This document shows positions 43,901 through 56,126 of a stretch of 64,000 nt of DNA, piece after piece. The position numbers and the translations under genes were made by a program. Below the pieces are notes generated by a model that searched no databases, had not been told where the DNA came from, and was given only the letters and a program-made list of their open reading frames with translations. The DNA is taken from NCBI GenBank assembly GCA_022315425.1, contig JAIUPT010000030.1:1-64000 (forward strand). The letters run 5' to 3'. How positions within the stretch are numbered: the stretch's first letter is position 1; every line of letters begins with the position of its first letter. Origin of the DNA: Pseudevernia furfuracea. Taxonomy: Eukaryota; Ascomycota; Lecanoromycetes; Lecanorales; Parmeliaceae.

Positions 43901-45737
43901 GTTCTGTGAATCGAAGACGCCGCCGCGCGAACGTGATTATGGAGAAGATTTTACTAAACTAGTAAGCACGCTGAGAGAAAAGACTCGAAGAAAAAGAATC
44001 TAACCTGGCTAATTCTCGCTCCCGCTTTTCGTAGCGAGCAATAATGCGTCTGTAGTACGCATCGAGATCTTTGGGCAGACCTTCCTTGATGAAGAATTCC
44101 ATCTCATCAAAACTGCTCACCTCGTCCTCGATGGTCTTCAGCATTAGACTTGCCCAAAGAAAATTGCCATCGGCACGTTGCTTCAGCTCGCTCAGTATCC
44201 ACGTCCGGGTATCCTGGTCTACCTCGGGATTGCGAATTCCTGGTACCTTCAAGGAAATGTGCTCGTCGACTGCAACCCTGATTTGTTCTTTGACATTCAG
44301 AATCAGATGACTCTCTAGCTGTTGCCGAATGATAGGCCTATCTTGAGAACTATACCAGACTCGTACCGTCTCAGGAGAAGTCTCAGCCAGAAGATTGACA
44401 AAGTCGATGATTTTGACAGCTTCTTTCCATCTAGCCGCGGTACACTCCTCGTCTAGACCATCGAGAAAGACGTAGACTTTAGGGAGCTCACCAACGAGTA
44501 CTCGGATGAATTCGAACACGTTGATCAGATCCGCACCACTCTTTTGAGATGTGCTCTGTAGATCTTCCGGAACGTCGTGATTTAGGAGCCAATAACGTTC
44601 AAAAAGTTGAGTGGCCAGATTTCGGGCAGTGACGATGGCTGTATGTTCGTTGTCGAATTCATAGAAATGAAGACACTGAGCTTGGGTGTCGCCAAGATTC
44701 TTCATGTATTCAATTGCATGTGAACACAATACGCTTTTGCCGGAGCCAGGTCCGGCAAATAGCCAGAGGATGGGCTTTAAAGACGTCCCCCTGATCCAGT
44801 CTTGGAACCGTGAGTCCTTGAAGAGCCAATCACATGTTGGGGATCCGGATTCATGCCGGTTGACATCAAGATTGTTGCGGTGCCGATGTAAAGTAGACTC
44901 GTTGATATTTTGACCGCGAAGCCAGGATCGGATGCGATCACTTTGCATTTGCTTTCTCCAGGCAGACCCTTCATCTCGCTCTTTCTTGTTTTCGTACCTC
45001 TCAAGGCTAGCTTCAAACCGTTCTGTTCCGGCATACTGCCCTTCTACGATCGCTGCAACCTTTTCGATCTGGTCGGCATCTTCTTTCAAGTCATCTACGA
45101 TGGCCTGCAACTTTTTTATACTGAAGGATGTCGACGCTCGCAACAAGCTGTTGAGCCCGCACCGGCTGCACTCCTTATCCACCCTGCACCAAAACCTAAA
45201 GACATTTTTGTAAGAGCTGAACAAGAGCTCCTGCATGTCCAGAGACTGGCCGTAGAGCTTCTCGTACGAGGTCAATCGCCGTAGCTGCGCTGAAAGGGAC
45301 AGCACTTCGGCCTTGATCTTGTCGATGAGGTCAACGAACCGACTCAGACCATCGATAGCAGCCTTCAAAACACCCCAGAGGACACATCCAGGCGTCTGAT
45401 CGGCCTGGGATAGGGTGTCGAATACGCCATAGTAGTCCTTAAATACTGCCACCACCGGGCTTAGGACTCTTTTCAAGATCTTTACAGACGGTTTCTGCGC
45501 ATGTCTCATCTCTATCTGGCGAAGCGACTCTTGTATGTCTTCTGGCGTCGGAGGGTTGAGGAGATCAATACGAGCCAGCATTGATCTCTGGCTCTTCTTT
45601 TCCGGCAGGTTCCGAATGTACTCGTAGAAAGCATTCTCGAACGTTGAAGGGGTTCTAGAGTAACATTGTTGATTAGCACAAGTGATGGTCTCTTCATGAA
45701 TGCTACTACGGTACCTTTGCTCTTTCATTGCACCCAT
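40976..45737 (-). CDS. STAND/NACHT protein with DUF7708-like N-terminus (NLR-like)
   Basis: Three exons: 45737-44005, 43953-41819, 41745-40976 (1545 residues). Introns: GTTAGA...TTTAG (51 nt; yields ELASKIFSIITFARR) and GTAGGT...CACTGAC...CCAAG (73 nt; yields RTTTRKTRHVFMKFHFSSCS). N-terminal part (about residues 60-210) resembles DUF7708 of fungal NACHT proteins (GVFDTLSQADQTPGCVLWGV, FRFWCRVDKEC). The NACHT NTPase has Walker A GPGSGKS (about 332) and Walker B VYVFLDGLDEE (about 423). A winged-helix-like stretch follows, then a Ser/Asp/Glu-rich segment (SDSDSSSSSGEISEWNSAEE) and a C-terminal region reading like a degenerate beta-propeller. Such proteins act in self/non-self recognition and programmed cell death in fungi; the role here is inferred. 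Confidence 0.9.
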
Positions 45738-46414
45738 GCTTGCTCACTATTTATTGCACTGTTACGAGGAAAAAGGTTCAGGCAGTTCTTATGAAGCCTT
45801 GTTATAGAAGGCAAAGGGGTGGCACAGACATGATACCTTCTTATTACTCATATGCGAGTTGGAGTGATAAGCCACATACATGTAGGGTGATGAGATCAAG
45901 CAACGAGCTGAAGTAAGTGGGCATTGATATTTCGACCCGCCACGCTGATTGATGGAAGAATAAGTTTCCCGCTGATTGATGGAAGAATAAGTTTCCCGAG
46001 GGCTGAGCAATAAACCACGCATGTTTAGTAATCAATAAGTAAGGCTTTAATCCTATATTGGTTAGATACTGGTTGCCTGAAAGACCATCTAAACTCCATC
46101 TAGACATAGTATCTGCATGAGCCACAGTCAATCCTCAGCTGAAATCTGAGGCTGAATAGTGAATGCCGACTCAGTCGGTGAGGCACCAGCCACCACGCAC
46201 CACGATGGTCTGCAGACTGCGCATAAGCTGGTCTGGACTTTGTCAGCTCATATAATATCGCTCTCAGTCCCAAAGCACTTAACTTATTCTCTCATTACAG
46301 TGCTCCTCCTACTCTAATACCAAGCCACAATCACTCAAAGCCCCTGTCGCTTAGGGCCACTGTCCGCACAAAGTTTGGATAGAGAAGACAAACAGCTTTC
46401 CTTCATACTCAGTC
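45738..46414. promoter_or_regulatory. Divergent intergenic region between STAND and AAA ATPase genes
   Basis: The 677 nt between the two start codons serve as promoter for both genes. Contains a perfect 27-bp tandem duplication (45944-45997). A pyrimidine-rich stretch (TGCTCCTCCTACTCTAATAC, about 46301) precedes the ATPase start. No TATA box is clear. Confidence 0.55.
45944..45997. repeat. 27-bp perfect tandem duplication
   Basis: The unit starting GCTGATTGATGGAAGAATAA is present twice head to tail, without a mismatch. Confidence 0.95.
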
Positions 46415-48886
46415 ATGGGTGAGCTCGCCGTTGACGGCGGCAAGCCAAACGCCAAGGAACCAGTGCAAGTGAGTGTGACAAGTGTAAAGGAAGATGAGAA
46501 GGACAAGGCAGAATCAGCGAAGCCGGGTCCAAACCGCATCTTGCGATACGCCGAAGTGTTAGTCCAATTCGCTCGCGATATACGTTGCGTGCCTATGCAA
46601 TCATACTGACATGTGCTTCTTAGATTTGATTTGTGAGCTCCTCGCGGGACTTTTCCAGGAAACTGTGCCGCCAATACCGACTGACCATCACACCAGGCGA
46701 ACATATACCACAAAGCTTGTCAAGTCCGGTAAACCAGACAAAAAACTCGACAGGAAAAAGCCCGTTTTGGTCGAAAGACGCATTATCAATCACAAAGGCC
46801 AGCATACCCACACCGAGGTAGACGTCAAAAGCCCAGTGCTACGTGATATTCTCATCGAGATCAACAAAGATGTGGAGGGTCTATCGCTCCTGAAGGAGCC
46901 TCCATTTGTAAGTTGCTCTGTATCTCGAGGACTCGAACTGTCACTTCGCCGGGAAAGTAGTTCCCTAGCTTTCATGCAAAGCCGCAGCTATCGACTCTGG
47001 CATTTTGCAAATTGCGTAGACAGGGTGGCCCAGGTCGATGGGAGACACCAAAGTCGTCCATTCAGTCCGAAATTCTCCTTTCTTAGGGGATAAGACTGCC
47101 CGCTTTCTAGACTATGTACCTGCTGACTTGTGGCTTCCTTACTTTGCTGACTTTCCGCGGCACATCTAGGCCGATCCAGCCCTCTTCTTCCATTCTCGAT
47201 TCGCCCTGAAAGACCGGCTATCGCTTGAAGAAATGAAGGATTCTCCGGATTCGTCCCTCGTCGCCGACCTCTCTGTTGCACTGCAATACGTAGAAGAGCA
47301 ACACGGAAGCAACATCGCGAGCCTGGAAAATCTGCTGCCTGCCAATGAGATCACGTGGTCGCTACTCTGGGCCCTATTCACACCCAACTGCATGATGTAC
47401 CATTTCCACCAATACACCGAACAACCTCAGGTGCTACTAATGCGTCGCATACGGCAGCGATACCGCAAAGACGGCACACCATATTGGCACGTCATGTGTG
47501 ACATGATCGCCGACGACGGGCTCAAATTCGGCTATACCAAAGATCTAGGCATAGCCAGCCGACCCGATCTCTACTCCGACTTGGAAATCGACCAGTACGA
47601 TGGCGCGAGAAGAATCCAGGATCTCATCGTATACCCACTGGAGTATGCCACAAGCCCCGAGCAAATCCGAAAAGAAGTTGTAGAACGAGGCAAAAAGTAC
47701 GCTCGTATGATCGGCAACACATACTGGGAGACCAGCGGGCCCGCCATGCGAGAAACAATGAACGACCGCTACGAGGTGAATCGTTTCAAGTTCAGCACCC
47801 ACGGCCGCGCAATGATCGACACAGGCTCTTTCCGCACCTACAACCCCAACTGGGCATGCATCCCAACCGTGCAGTCCACGCTTGACAGGACGCAACTCAC
47901 CGACGACCAACACCTAATCTGTGCACCTTTCGTGGGTGGCTTCGGGTTCGGCGATAAGAAATGGGGCGGTTTCCCCGTCTCCCGCTTACAAGAAGTCGTC
48001 TGGAGCGACGAGCCCTTCCACTCGCTCGTCGTTGGTGCAAAGCAGAAGACCCTGATCCATTCACTAGTCAAGCAGCACTCCTCCAAAGGCACCGGCTATG
48101 ACGATGTCATCCAAGGGAAGGGACTTGGTCTCATTGGGCTCCTGAGCGGACGTCCTGGATGTGGCAAGACGCTGACGGCAGAAGCTGTGGCGGAAGTCAC
48201 CAAGAGGCCACTGTATGCCGTCAGCGCTGGCGAGCTAGGGACTGATGTGGAAAAAGTCGACAAACAATTGACCCTGATCCTAGAATTATCCCACCGATGG
48301 TCCGCCGTGCTGCTGCTTGATGAAGCGGACGTGTTCCTCCAGGAGCGCGACACCAAAGACGTGGCCCGAAACGCTCTCGTCTCGATCTTCCTACGGCAAC
48401 TGGAATATTTCCAAGGAATACTCATCCTCACCACCAATCGCATCGGAGACTGCGATCCCGCTTTTGAGAGTAAGTTTCGACCTTGCCGACTCCGCGGGCC
48501 CTTGGCACTGATCACAGCACGCAGGTCGGATCCACTTCTCCATCCACTACCCCGACCTCGACGTCGCCGCCCGGCGCACAATCTGGAAACAGTTCATCTC
48601 GCGAGCCGACGGGCACATCACCGATGCCGAAGTCTCGAAGCTAGCATCCCACGTCATGAACGGGCGCCAGGTACATACCCCCACCTTGCCAATTCTCTTC
48701 CCCTCAACAGAAACCGCAGAGTCAAAAACAAACATACTAACTCTACGGGGGGGGGAACAGATCAAACACGCCGTCGGGAGCGCCCGAAGCATAGCGCGGG
48801 AGAACTCCCAACGATTGGACGTCACGCACATAGAATCCGTGCTCGAGGTCGTCGAGGCGTGGAATGTTGCCAAAGCGCTGAAATAG
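46415..48886 (+). CDS. AAA+ ATPase with DUF7025-like N-terminal domain
   Basis: Fungal AAA ATPase. Exon 3 (47170-48469) begins ADPALFFHSRF and carries the DUF7025-like region (LLWALFTPNCMMYHF, DDGLKFGYTKDLGI), then KKWGGFPVSRL and the AAA core: Walker A GRPGCGKT, Walker B AVLLLDEADVFL and sensor ILTTNR. Introns follow at 48470-48524 (GTAAGT, gives FESRIHFSIHYPDLD) and 48671-48760 (CATACTAAC branch, gives MNGRQIKHAVGSA), ending at TAG 48886. The 262-nt intron 46908-47169 precedes exon 3. Exon 1 starts at ATG 46415 (MGELAVDGGKPNAKE); the first intron (about 46555-46632) has no perfect frame-keeping pair, so its limits are open. Substrate unknown; relatives are remodelling ATPases of unknown role. 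Lies divergent to the STAND gene. Confidence 0.9.
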
Positions 48887-50977
48887 ATAGATGTTGTAGG
48901 GAGGTGAGTGGCAGTATATTATAGAAGGTATCATGTTATGCATTTCCCTCCAGCTTGCTCGAACTTGACTATCCGTATCCACCGTACGGATGGGCCTCAA
49001 AGCCCATCATCACCACCAGTGGTAGCGTGATCGGAGAGGCGCCCTTTCGAGGGTCCTACGAACGTTCCAACCTTCCGCAGTGTTGTAAATGCAACCAGGA
49101 GTCTAGCTAGCCTCGAGAAAATTTCTTTCGAAACTGCAGCTTCAGCGAAACGGTTCCGGGCTAGAGAAATGTGTTGCCCACACGACGACCCGGTATTGAT
49201 CCGCTAAGCCTCAATCGCTATTAAAATACGCCTGCCATAGAGTACTCAGATATCCATAACAAATTCAGCCTACAATTTTTGCTACAAAATCAGGCCCAGG
49301 GACTATTAGTCCAGACCGTTCGTTCAGATAGTTGGACGGTTCCAACTGGTAGTCCGTCCAAATCTATAGACCTTTCAGTTAAATTGGTCGAACTGGATCG
49401 TCCAGACTGTATACGCCCGACGCATAGAGATCTTCCTGAAGCCCCATACGAGTAGTAGTCAATTGTGGCGCTTGAGGGAAATCTCTTCCTTCCAAGCCGA
49501 AGCTAGCCGGGCGCGCTGGCCATATACTCATATGGCTAGTTCTAGCCCTAGTCTAACGTACGAGCAGCGCTCCTTCTACCAGTCTCCCCTCCGGTTAAAG
49601 TATCAGCGATCTAGATCACAGAACAAGAAAATGACCGTCGAAATTCAATCAGTTTGTAGGGTAATTTTGAAACGAACAAAAGAGCAGTGAACGAAAATGG
49701 TCCACTGATTACGTCGAGGTTACTGATACTAGTTGACATCAATTACGTTGTTACGCACGTTCCCATTCATGAGAGTGGACACCAGTTCTGTCTTGGTTAA
49801 TACTTGCCAATTGGCAGCCTCATGTTTTCTCAAAAGAAAGCGTTTGGTTTCTCATTGCTATTCTGACTCAATGATGAATGAAATAAAAAAAACTGCTTAA
49901 GTCACCTTGAAGCTTCTTCGCGATAGTCCCATCAGTCTTCTTGCATGGTGAATGGCTCTCTCGCGCAGAGCTTGGCGATAGAGAATGAGCAATATTCTGT
50001 CGGTGCTTGAAAATTGCATCATCTCGTCGACTCATAAAAAAGTTGATCCCAACATCTGCAGCGTGGACAAAGCACCGAGCTGACTACATACTCCTATCTG
50101 AAATAGTTCAAGTTATAGAAGCCTCTCTACAAGTCAGACCGCTCGAAATGGCCAACCCCGCCGGTAAGGCCATTCTCACCGTCCTCGGCGTATTCGGCTC
50201 AATAGTAGGCTTCACCGGCTTCCTCCCTAGCGAATTCCCAAGCAAAGAGATCCACATGGTCGATCGATAGCAGCAAGCTCAAGACTCAATGGTGCGCGTG
50301 GGATTACTCTTCACCAAACACAGGATCACGGCTCAGCAGCACATTTGGGCCGAAATGCAACTGCAATGTCAGCAAGGCGCGCTGTCGCTTATTCACCACC
50401 GCTTCCTCGTTGCCACACCCCTCATTTCCTGGCCAAGGTTGTACGTGTCCTCTTTTCCGTGCGATGATGTTCCAAACCTGATGTTATAAATCTGTTGTCA
50501 CCCAAACATGAAAGATGGAATAAAAGGGGTGTTTCGGCTGTTCGGCTCCGATCCGTGATGAGTGAGCCTAGAGCTTACTGTGCGCGCGCCCTGCTTTTTA
50601 GAAGCATAAAAATCCGTGGCTCCCAATACATGCACTCCTATTAGTTGCTGCGCCAAGGTTGGAAATTTGATCCTGTCATGCGGCAAGCTTTTGTTCCAAC
50701 TGCGTTACAGCGACGAGATGCTCGCCCAATTCGGATCCGCTTCTCATCAGCCAGGCCAGCACAGTCGGGGTGAGATTTGCTCGGGGTAGCGAGGCAGGTA
50801 GGATCTTGCGTCATCTTAGGATTGTCTCGTGGAATATATAAGGGTCCTCGAATTCGCTCTCGTCAGGTCTCTCCATCATTCTCAGCACAGCCCTTTTCGA
50901 CAACCATTCAAACACAAAGAATCATTTAGCCACAGAAAAGACTCACAGAACGCAGCTTCCTTGTCCAACAAACAACC
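48887..50977. other. Intergenic; repeat-like segment at 49240-49480 and a short coding-like frame
   Basis: 49320-49440 carries repeated GTCCAGAC / GGACGGTT / GTCCGTCC motifs in both orientations, as in a decayed inverted-repeat element. The string GTACTCAGATATCCA at 49240 recurs at about 59046. The frame at ATG 50149 (MANPAGKAILTVLGVFGSIV, 40 codons) has gene-like codon use but no continuation I can prove. Otherwise nothing. Confidence 0.4.
50835..50842 (+). promoter_or_regulatory. TATA box of the double-psi barrel gene
   Basis: TATATAAG, 136-143 nt upstream of the ATG at 50978, followed by a pyrimidine-rich leader (CTCTCGTCAGGTCTCTCCAT). Spacing is normal for a strongly expressed fungal gene. 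Confidence 0.6.
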
Positions 50978-51525
50978 ATGAAGACTCCAACGCTTGCCTT
51001 CATTCCTCTACTTCTCCACTTGGCCAAAGCCTACTCAGGAGACATGACCTACTACGAAACAGGTACGTCTCCACCCACCACCGCCAGCTTTCATCCACCT
51101 AGCCCCACCCCCCCCCCCTCCTCCTCTTCCCGCACTAACCCTCCCCAGGTCTCGGTTCCTGCGGCCACACCAGCAGGGACTCCGACGCCATCGTAGCCCT
51201 CTCCACCGAGATCATGAAGAACGGCGCCAACCCCAACGACAACCCCCTCTGCGGCTCCTCCATCAGCATCACCAACCCCCGCACCGGCTCCGTCCACAAG
51301 GCCACCATCGTCGACACCTGCGAGGGCTGCGGCAAATACGACATCGACGTGAGTCCGAGCGTGTTCAAGGCGGTGGACCCGAAGGGATTGGGCGACGGGA
51401 GGATCACGGTCCACTGGTCGGGAAGTAAGGTCGGGGGCAAGAAGATGAGGATGATGCAGATGACGTCAACCTCGCAATACACGGTGTCCGAACTGTGGGA
51501 GAAGGAACGTCGGGCTTCGAGATGA
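50978..51525 (+). CDS. Secreted double-psi beta-barrel protein (RlpA/expansin-like)
   Basis: Two exons, 50978-51062 and 51149-51525 (153 residues); intron GTACGT...CCCCAG, 86 nt. Signal peptide MKTPTLAFIPLLLHLAKAYS, then the barrel: GDMTYYETGLGSCG, NDNPLCGSSISI, ATIVDTCEGCGKYDIDVSPS and LGDGRITVHWSG. These match the DPBB fold of RlpA-like, barwin-like and expansin-like proteins, which bind or loosen cell-wall glycans. There is no carbohydrate-binding module, so it is a single-domain form of near-minimal size. The C-terminal Met/Arg-rich tail (KKMRMMQMTSTSQ) is unusual and might be read-through of an unrecognised intron at GTAAGG (about 51425). Candidate wall-modifying protein or apoplastic effector. 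Confidence 0.88.
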
Positions 51526-54138
51526 GAACGGGGGTAATCGGCCCATAATTTATGAGCTCAAGATAGATACCATTCGCCAAGCGTTGCATTGAATCATGGT
51601 ATGCCCATGGCCACTCATCCACTCGGATATCAGGCCGGCTCTATCATTATGAATACTCCAGACTGCTAGAGTTCACAGCGCAACTAGATAACTGCGAGGA
51701 GAAAGCTAGGGTGCCTACGGTTTATCAATTAAAAGCCTTGGCTAAGTCTGCCACACGGGAATTCGACTACCGTAGTATTCGCTATCCAAGGATTTGCCAA
51801 TGAGAATAATGCAACTCGCACTACAAGAGCCCTCTCAACGAGAGTATGATACGTGCGTCCTCGGCGACTTGGGCGTGCTCTGGCCCGACCGTTTCTTCAG
51901 GCTATTTCGTTTCGGACCATCCCTTCTCCATGAATTCGACAGAGCCCGACAAGTAGGGGAATAAAGTTTCCACGACTCTCCTTCGTAGATTGTTATTCGA
52001 GCCATTTGCCTCTATCTTCTCGTCTTCAGAATCTTTCCTAGTTATGCCACAAGCCTAGATCCCCTTGAAGAAGTGAACCCCAAGTAGATCACGAGACCCA
52101 ATACCGCGCTAACCAAGCCTTTCGGGGTAGCCGTCATGGCAGTAGTGGATTTTTTGAGCCGGTCCAGTTGGCCCATCGTAGGCCCGTGTTCTGTCGACCT
52201 GAAAATTCATCATTCGCTTAGGCTCTGACGACACATGTCGCAGAACATTGATTTGGTCTCTGATTTCGTACGGGTATGCCTCAAACCGTTTTCCTTTTTT
52301 CTTCCCTTCCCTTTTTTGTGGTCCCGTGAGCCCGACAAGGAAGTCAGAGCATTTTAGTGTAGATAGCACGAGGAAAGTCAGCGCCAGGTCACTGGGGACC
52401 AAATGAGCATCGTTCTGTCCTGATGTATAGAATCTAAACTCATTTCAAGGAAGAAAATCTATATCTTCTCCTAGTCCAGCATGCTTTCTGTTCATCCCAC
52501 GCAAGGAGATTTGGGAGTTGCTGATTGTTTTTTATTCAAGGCATGTAACTTCGAAGTCCTTCTTTGACGAGCGCGTTCACAACGGCAAACCCTTTCTGTT
52601 TTTCAAGATTGGCTTGGCTGGCTCTCGTCTCCTCATCGTTTGACTGTTGACCTTTGGCCTATGCTTTGGCATTCTCCTCCTCTCCTCCCCACCTCTGTAT
52701 TCTTGTTTAAGTGTCATCGACACTTTCTTTTCCAAACGACTTCTTGTCGGTTTTGTTTCTTTACTTGAAGTCGCAAGATCATGAAGCTGATCCATCCAAC
52801 CCTATTGGGCCCGCGTTTCTCATGGCCGCGATCGGACAAACAGTCTATTCAGGTCTAGATTGCCTCAGTGACGTTCTTCCACGCGAACGATACAGCCAAT
52901 TGTTCCAAGCTAAATGTTGTGGCCAGTCAAAGCTTCAAGGAGTTGAATCATAGCTATGAGCATAGCGTTATCCAGGTTAGACGATGCCCTAACTTTTCAC
53001 TGAGGTATCGAGTGGCGGCATAAGTGCCAAGACAGACTCAAGTAAGGTATAATGACCGTTGATGAAGTAAGGGACACTACGAGCGCAGGTTTCGCCTCTG
53101 CGGAAGGTATAATGCTTTTGCCGAACTGGAGCAGAACAATGGTAACAAGAAGATTTATGGACGTGATACCTTTCAAAAGAGAAGTACTGGATCTACAAAG
53201 CAGCGCTGCAAAAGGGTGAGATGGTATGAGAGACGAGGCTCTGTTGAGTGGGATACGTAAGCAAGTAGGTCAAAGGATTCAGCTTGATCGTGCCACACCG
53301 GATCGCTTGGGACGATGCTCAGGACCCCAATTCCTGGAGCTTTGAATTGAATATTAATCTACTCTAGATTCTAGAGTAAGAAATCCCAGTAGTGCCAGGC
53401 CGGTGAACTGAACATACTCTAGCGTCAGTTGGGGATGACTTAGGTTTTTAGTTGCGGCAAGCGTGCTTGGCGGACAGGGCTTGGCGGACAGGGCTTGGCG
53501 GACAGGGCTTGGCGGACAAATTGGCGCCATTAACACTCTCTCCCTACCTCTCTCCTTTCCTGCCTCCTACACCAATGACAGCGCACCTCGGCTTTCAGCA
53601 GCTATCATAGCAGCGATCGAACCTGCGTATTTCGGCTTAGCCAAGTATGCCCTAAAATCCTGGTCGTTGTGCGCGGTTCAGAAACAGCAATGAGACCCTT
53701 GACGCCGGCCGTTGAGACACCTTCCTAATGGAGAGACCCGAATATCGAATATGCCTCATGTTGTCATGGTGCCTTGACATCGCCGGCAAATCTTCTGGCA
53801 ACAAGTCGTCCTTGCTTGAAAAAGGCATCAAGAGATGAAATTTCAATACTACAATACTACATTGCCACAGATCTATCGAAGATCGGGCAGGTCACGAGAC
53901 GCTGAAGGCAGCACCTGCCTTTCTGAGTGTCTCGTTCGCCGGTGTTGTCAGGTTATCACACGGAGCAAGTCTTTTGCCAAGATGGTGGTCAGGAGCGGAT
54001 TCTGCTGGCCTTGGAGTGACACCAGCCGTATCCCCCACCTATATCTTCTCCCACCATACCCTTCCTCGAGTGTACTCACATCCATCTCTTCCCTGCAGTA
54101 CTTGGCTTTCAAGTACTGGTATCCCTTAAACCATCATC
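51526..54138. other. Intergenic, no gene recognised
   Basis: 2.6 kb without a convincing frame. A 14-bp tandem array lies at 53465-53518. Pyrimidine-rich DNA near 54030-54090 is likely the leader of the carboxypeptidase gene. Confidence 0.5.
53465..53518. repeat. 14-bp tandem repeat, nearly 4 copies
   Basis: Unit GCTTGGCGGACAGG, three perfect copies plus a partial fourth that ends GCTTGGCGGACA. Confidence 0.95.
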
Positions 54139-56126
54139 ATGCGTGCTGCATTCTATCTCTCCGCATTCCTATGCGCATCATCAGCTGCAGCTTCTGCTGC
54201 CATTGATGCCTTCAAACGTGTTGATAGAGTCCTAGAGCCTAGAGCCGCTTCCCAGCACATTGCACCCGCCCATAGCCACGAGCGACTACAGAAGCGTGCA
54301 TCGCCTTGGCTGAACAATGTCACACAGAGTGAGTGCACGCCAGATACGAACATCAGGTCAAATGCTAAATAGGAACCAGAGTTTGTTGTGGACGGCACCA
54401 AGATACCAGACGTTGATGTATGTTGGATACGAAATAGGATGGCACTACAGGCTTACAAGCAGACAGTTTGATGTTGGCGAGTCCTATGCTGGATTGGTAC
54501 CAATCTCGTCCGCCGCCAACGAGACTCGGAAGCTCTTCTTTTGGTGTGTCTGATGCAGAGGTTCTGCTTTATACCACGCTTACCATCGACATCCAGGTTC
54601 TTTCCCTCAACAAATCCTGCTGCTACAGACGAGATTGTGATTTGGTAAGGCAGCCGAGCTCACTCGTTCTGGCTCGCTGGCTGATTCGTCGCTGCTAGGT
54701 TCAACGGTGGCCCCGGCTGCAGCTCCCTTAGCGGTCTCCTCACCGAGAATGGTCCCTTCACGTGGCAAGCCGGCACATTTGCTCCTACCAAAAACCCCTA
54801 TACATGGGTGAACTTGACGAACATGCTCTGGGTAGAGCAACCGGTGGGTGTAGGGTTCACTCAAGGAACTCCGGACATTGTGAATGAGGTGGAACTTGCA
54901 CAACAATTCATGGGATTCTACAAGAATTGGGTGGACGATTTTCAAGTCCAAGGCAGCAAAGTCTATGTCACCGGTGAAAGTTACGGAGGGTACTATGTAC
55001 CTTATGTAGCGGACGCTTTCATCAATGCCAACGACAAGACCTACTACAACCTTGCGGGAGTGGCAATCAATGATCCTATTCTTGGTGACGGTGACCTGCA
55101 GCAGGAGGGTAAGTTGCTCAGATTGTTCTTCTGGGTATATCCCGCTCACTCAATTCTAGTACCCGTCGTGCCATATCTGAACCATTGGGCAAATACGTTT
55201 GCCCTGAACGAGAGCTTCATGGCTGCAGTTCAAGAGCGTGCCGACTCTTGCGGATATACTGACTACATCAACACTTACCTCACCTTCCCACCACCTGGTC
55301 CATTGCCATTGCCAAAGAACAGCTCCCTGGACTGTGACCTCTTCGACGATGTATTCTCTGCGGCGCTTGAAGTCAACCCATGCTTCAACATCTACCATAT
55401 CCTCGACACATGCCCTCATCTTTTCAACGTCCTCGGAATAGTCAACCCAGGTGACTACTTTCCTCCAGGTGCGCAAGTCTACTTCAACCGTAGTGATGTG
55501 CAAGCCGCTATCAATGCGCCTGTTGGCACAAATTGGATGCAATGCACAGATATCAACGTCTTTGAAGGTCCTTACGGCAACAATTCTCAAGGTGACGAGT
55601 CACTGGGTCCAGCTCAAGATGGAGTTCTGGCACATGTTATTGAGTCGACAAACAATACCATCATTGGTGTCGGAGGCTTGGATTATTTGCTTCCGATCAA
55701 TGGTACCCTGTTGGCGCTGCAGAACATGACCTGGAATGGGCTTCAAGGGTTTCAAACCCCGCCGTCAGACAACTTCTTCGTTCCTTACCATCCGGAGTAC
55801 AATCTGGGTTTCCTTGCGGGTGCCGGTGACCTTGGTGTGTGGGTAAGTGAACGAGGTTTGACCTTTTATGAGGTCGACCTGGCGGGACACGGTAAGTAGC
55901 TTTTTGCTCTTCCTTACAACATCAATGCTGACGTATCCCAGAATTGCCTGGTTATACACCAGGCGCTGCGTACAGAGTTGTCGAGTTGATGCTCGGAAGA
56001 ATTTCGTCCTTGAGCCAGACCGGAGATTTTACCACACAGACGGGCAACTACACAGGCACGGTGCCCCTCACAAAGCGTGAAGGGTATGGCCGCATGGTGA
56101 ATCGTGGACCAAGGGCATATGCGTGA
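54139..56126 (+). CDS. Serine carboxypeptidase, family S10, secreted
   Basis: Cleaves C-terminal residues from peptides, secreted or vacuolar. Seven exons: 54139-54328, 54380-54417, 54467-54543, 54597-54644, 54699-55108, 55160-55891, 55942-56126 (559 residues, normal for the family). All six introns are 49-54 nt with GT-AG ends, and joins restore family motifs: NVTQKFVVDGTKIPDVDF, DVGESYAGLVPIS, WFNGGPGCSS (oxyanion hole), and AGHELPGY. The catalytic Ser lies in GESYGGYYVPYV, Asp in GGLDYLLPINGT and His in AGHELPGY. Signal peptide MRAAFYLSAFLCASSAAASA is followed by a basic pro-region (QKRASPW). Many N-glycosylation sites (NSS, NRS, NNT, NGT, NMT). Resembles the carboxypeptidase S1/KEX1-like fungal group more than carboxypeptidase Y. 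Confidence 0.95.

Noticed and set aside
52109..52953. Open frames between the DPBB and carboxypeptidase genes
   Set aside because: No domain, splice pattern or codon bias to support them.
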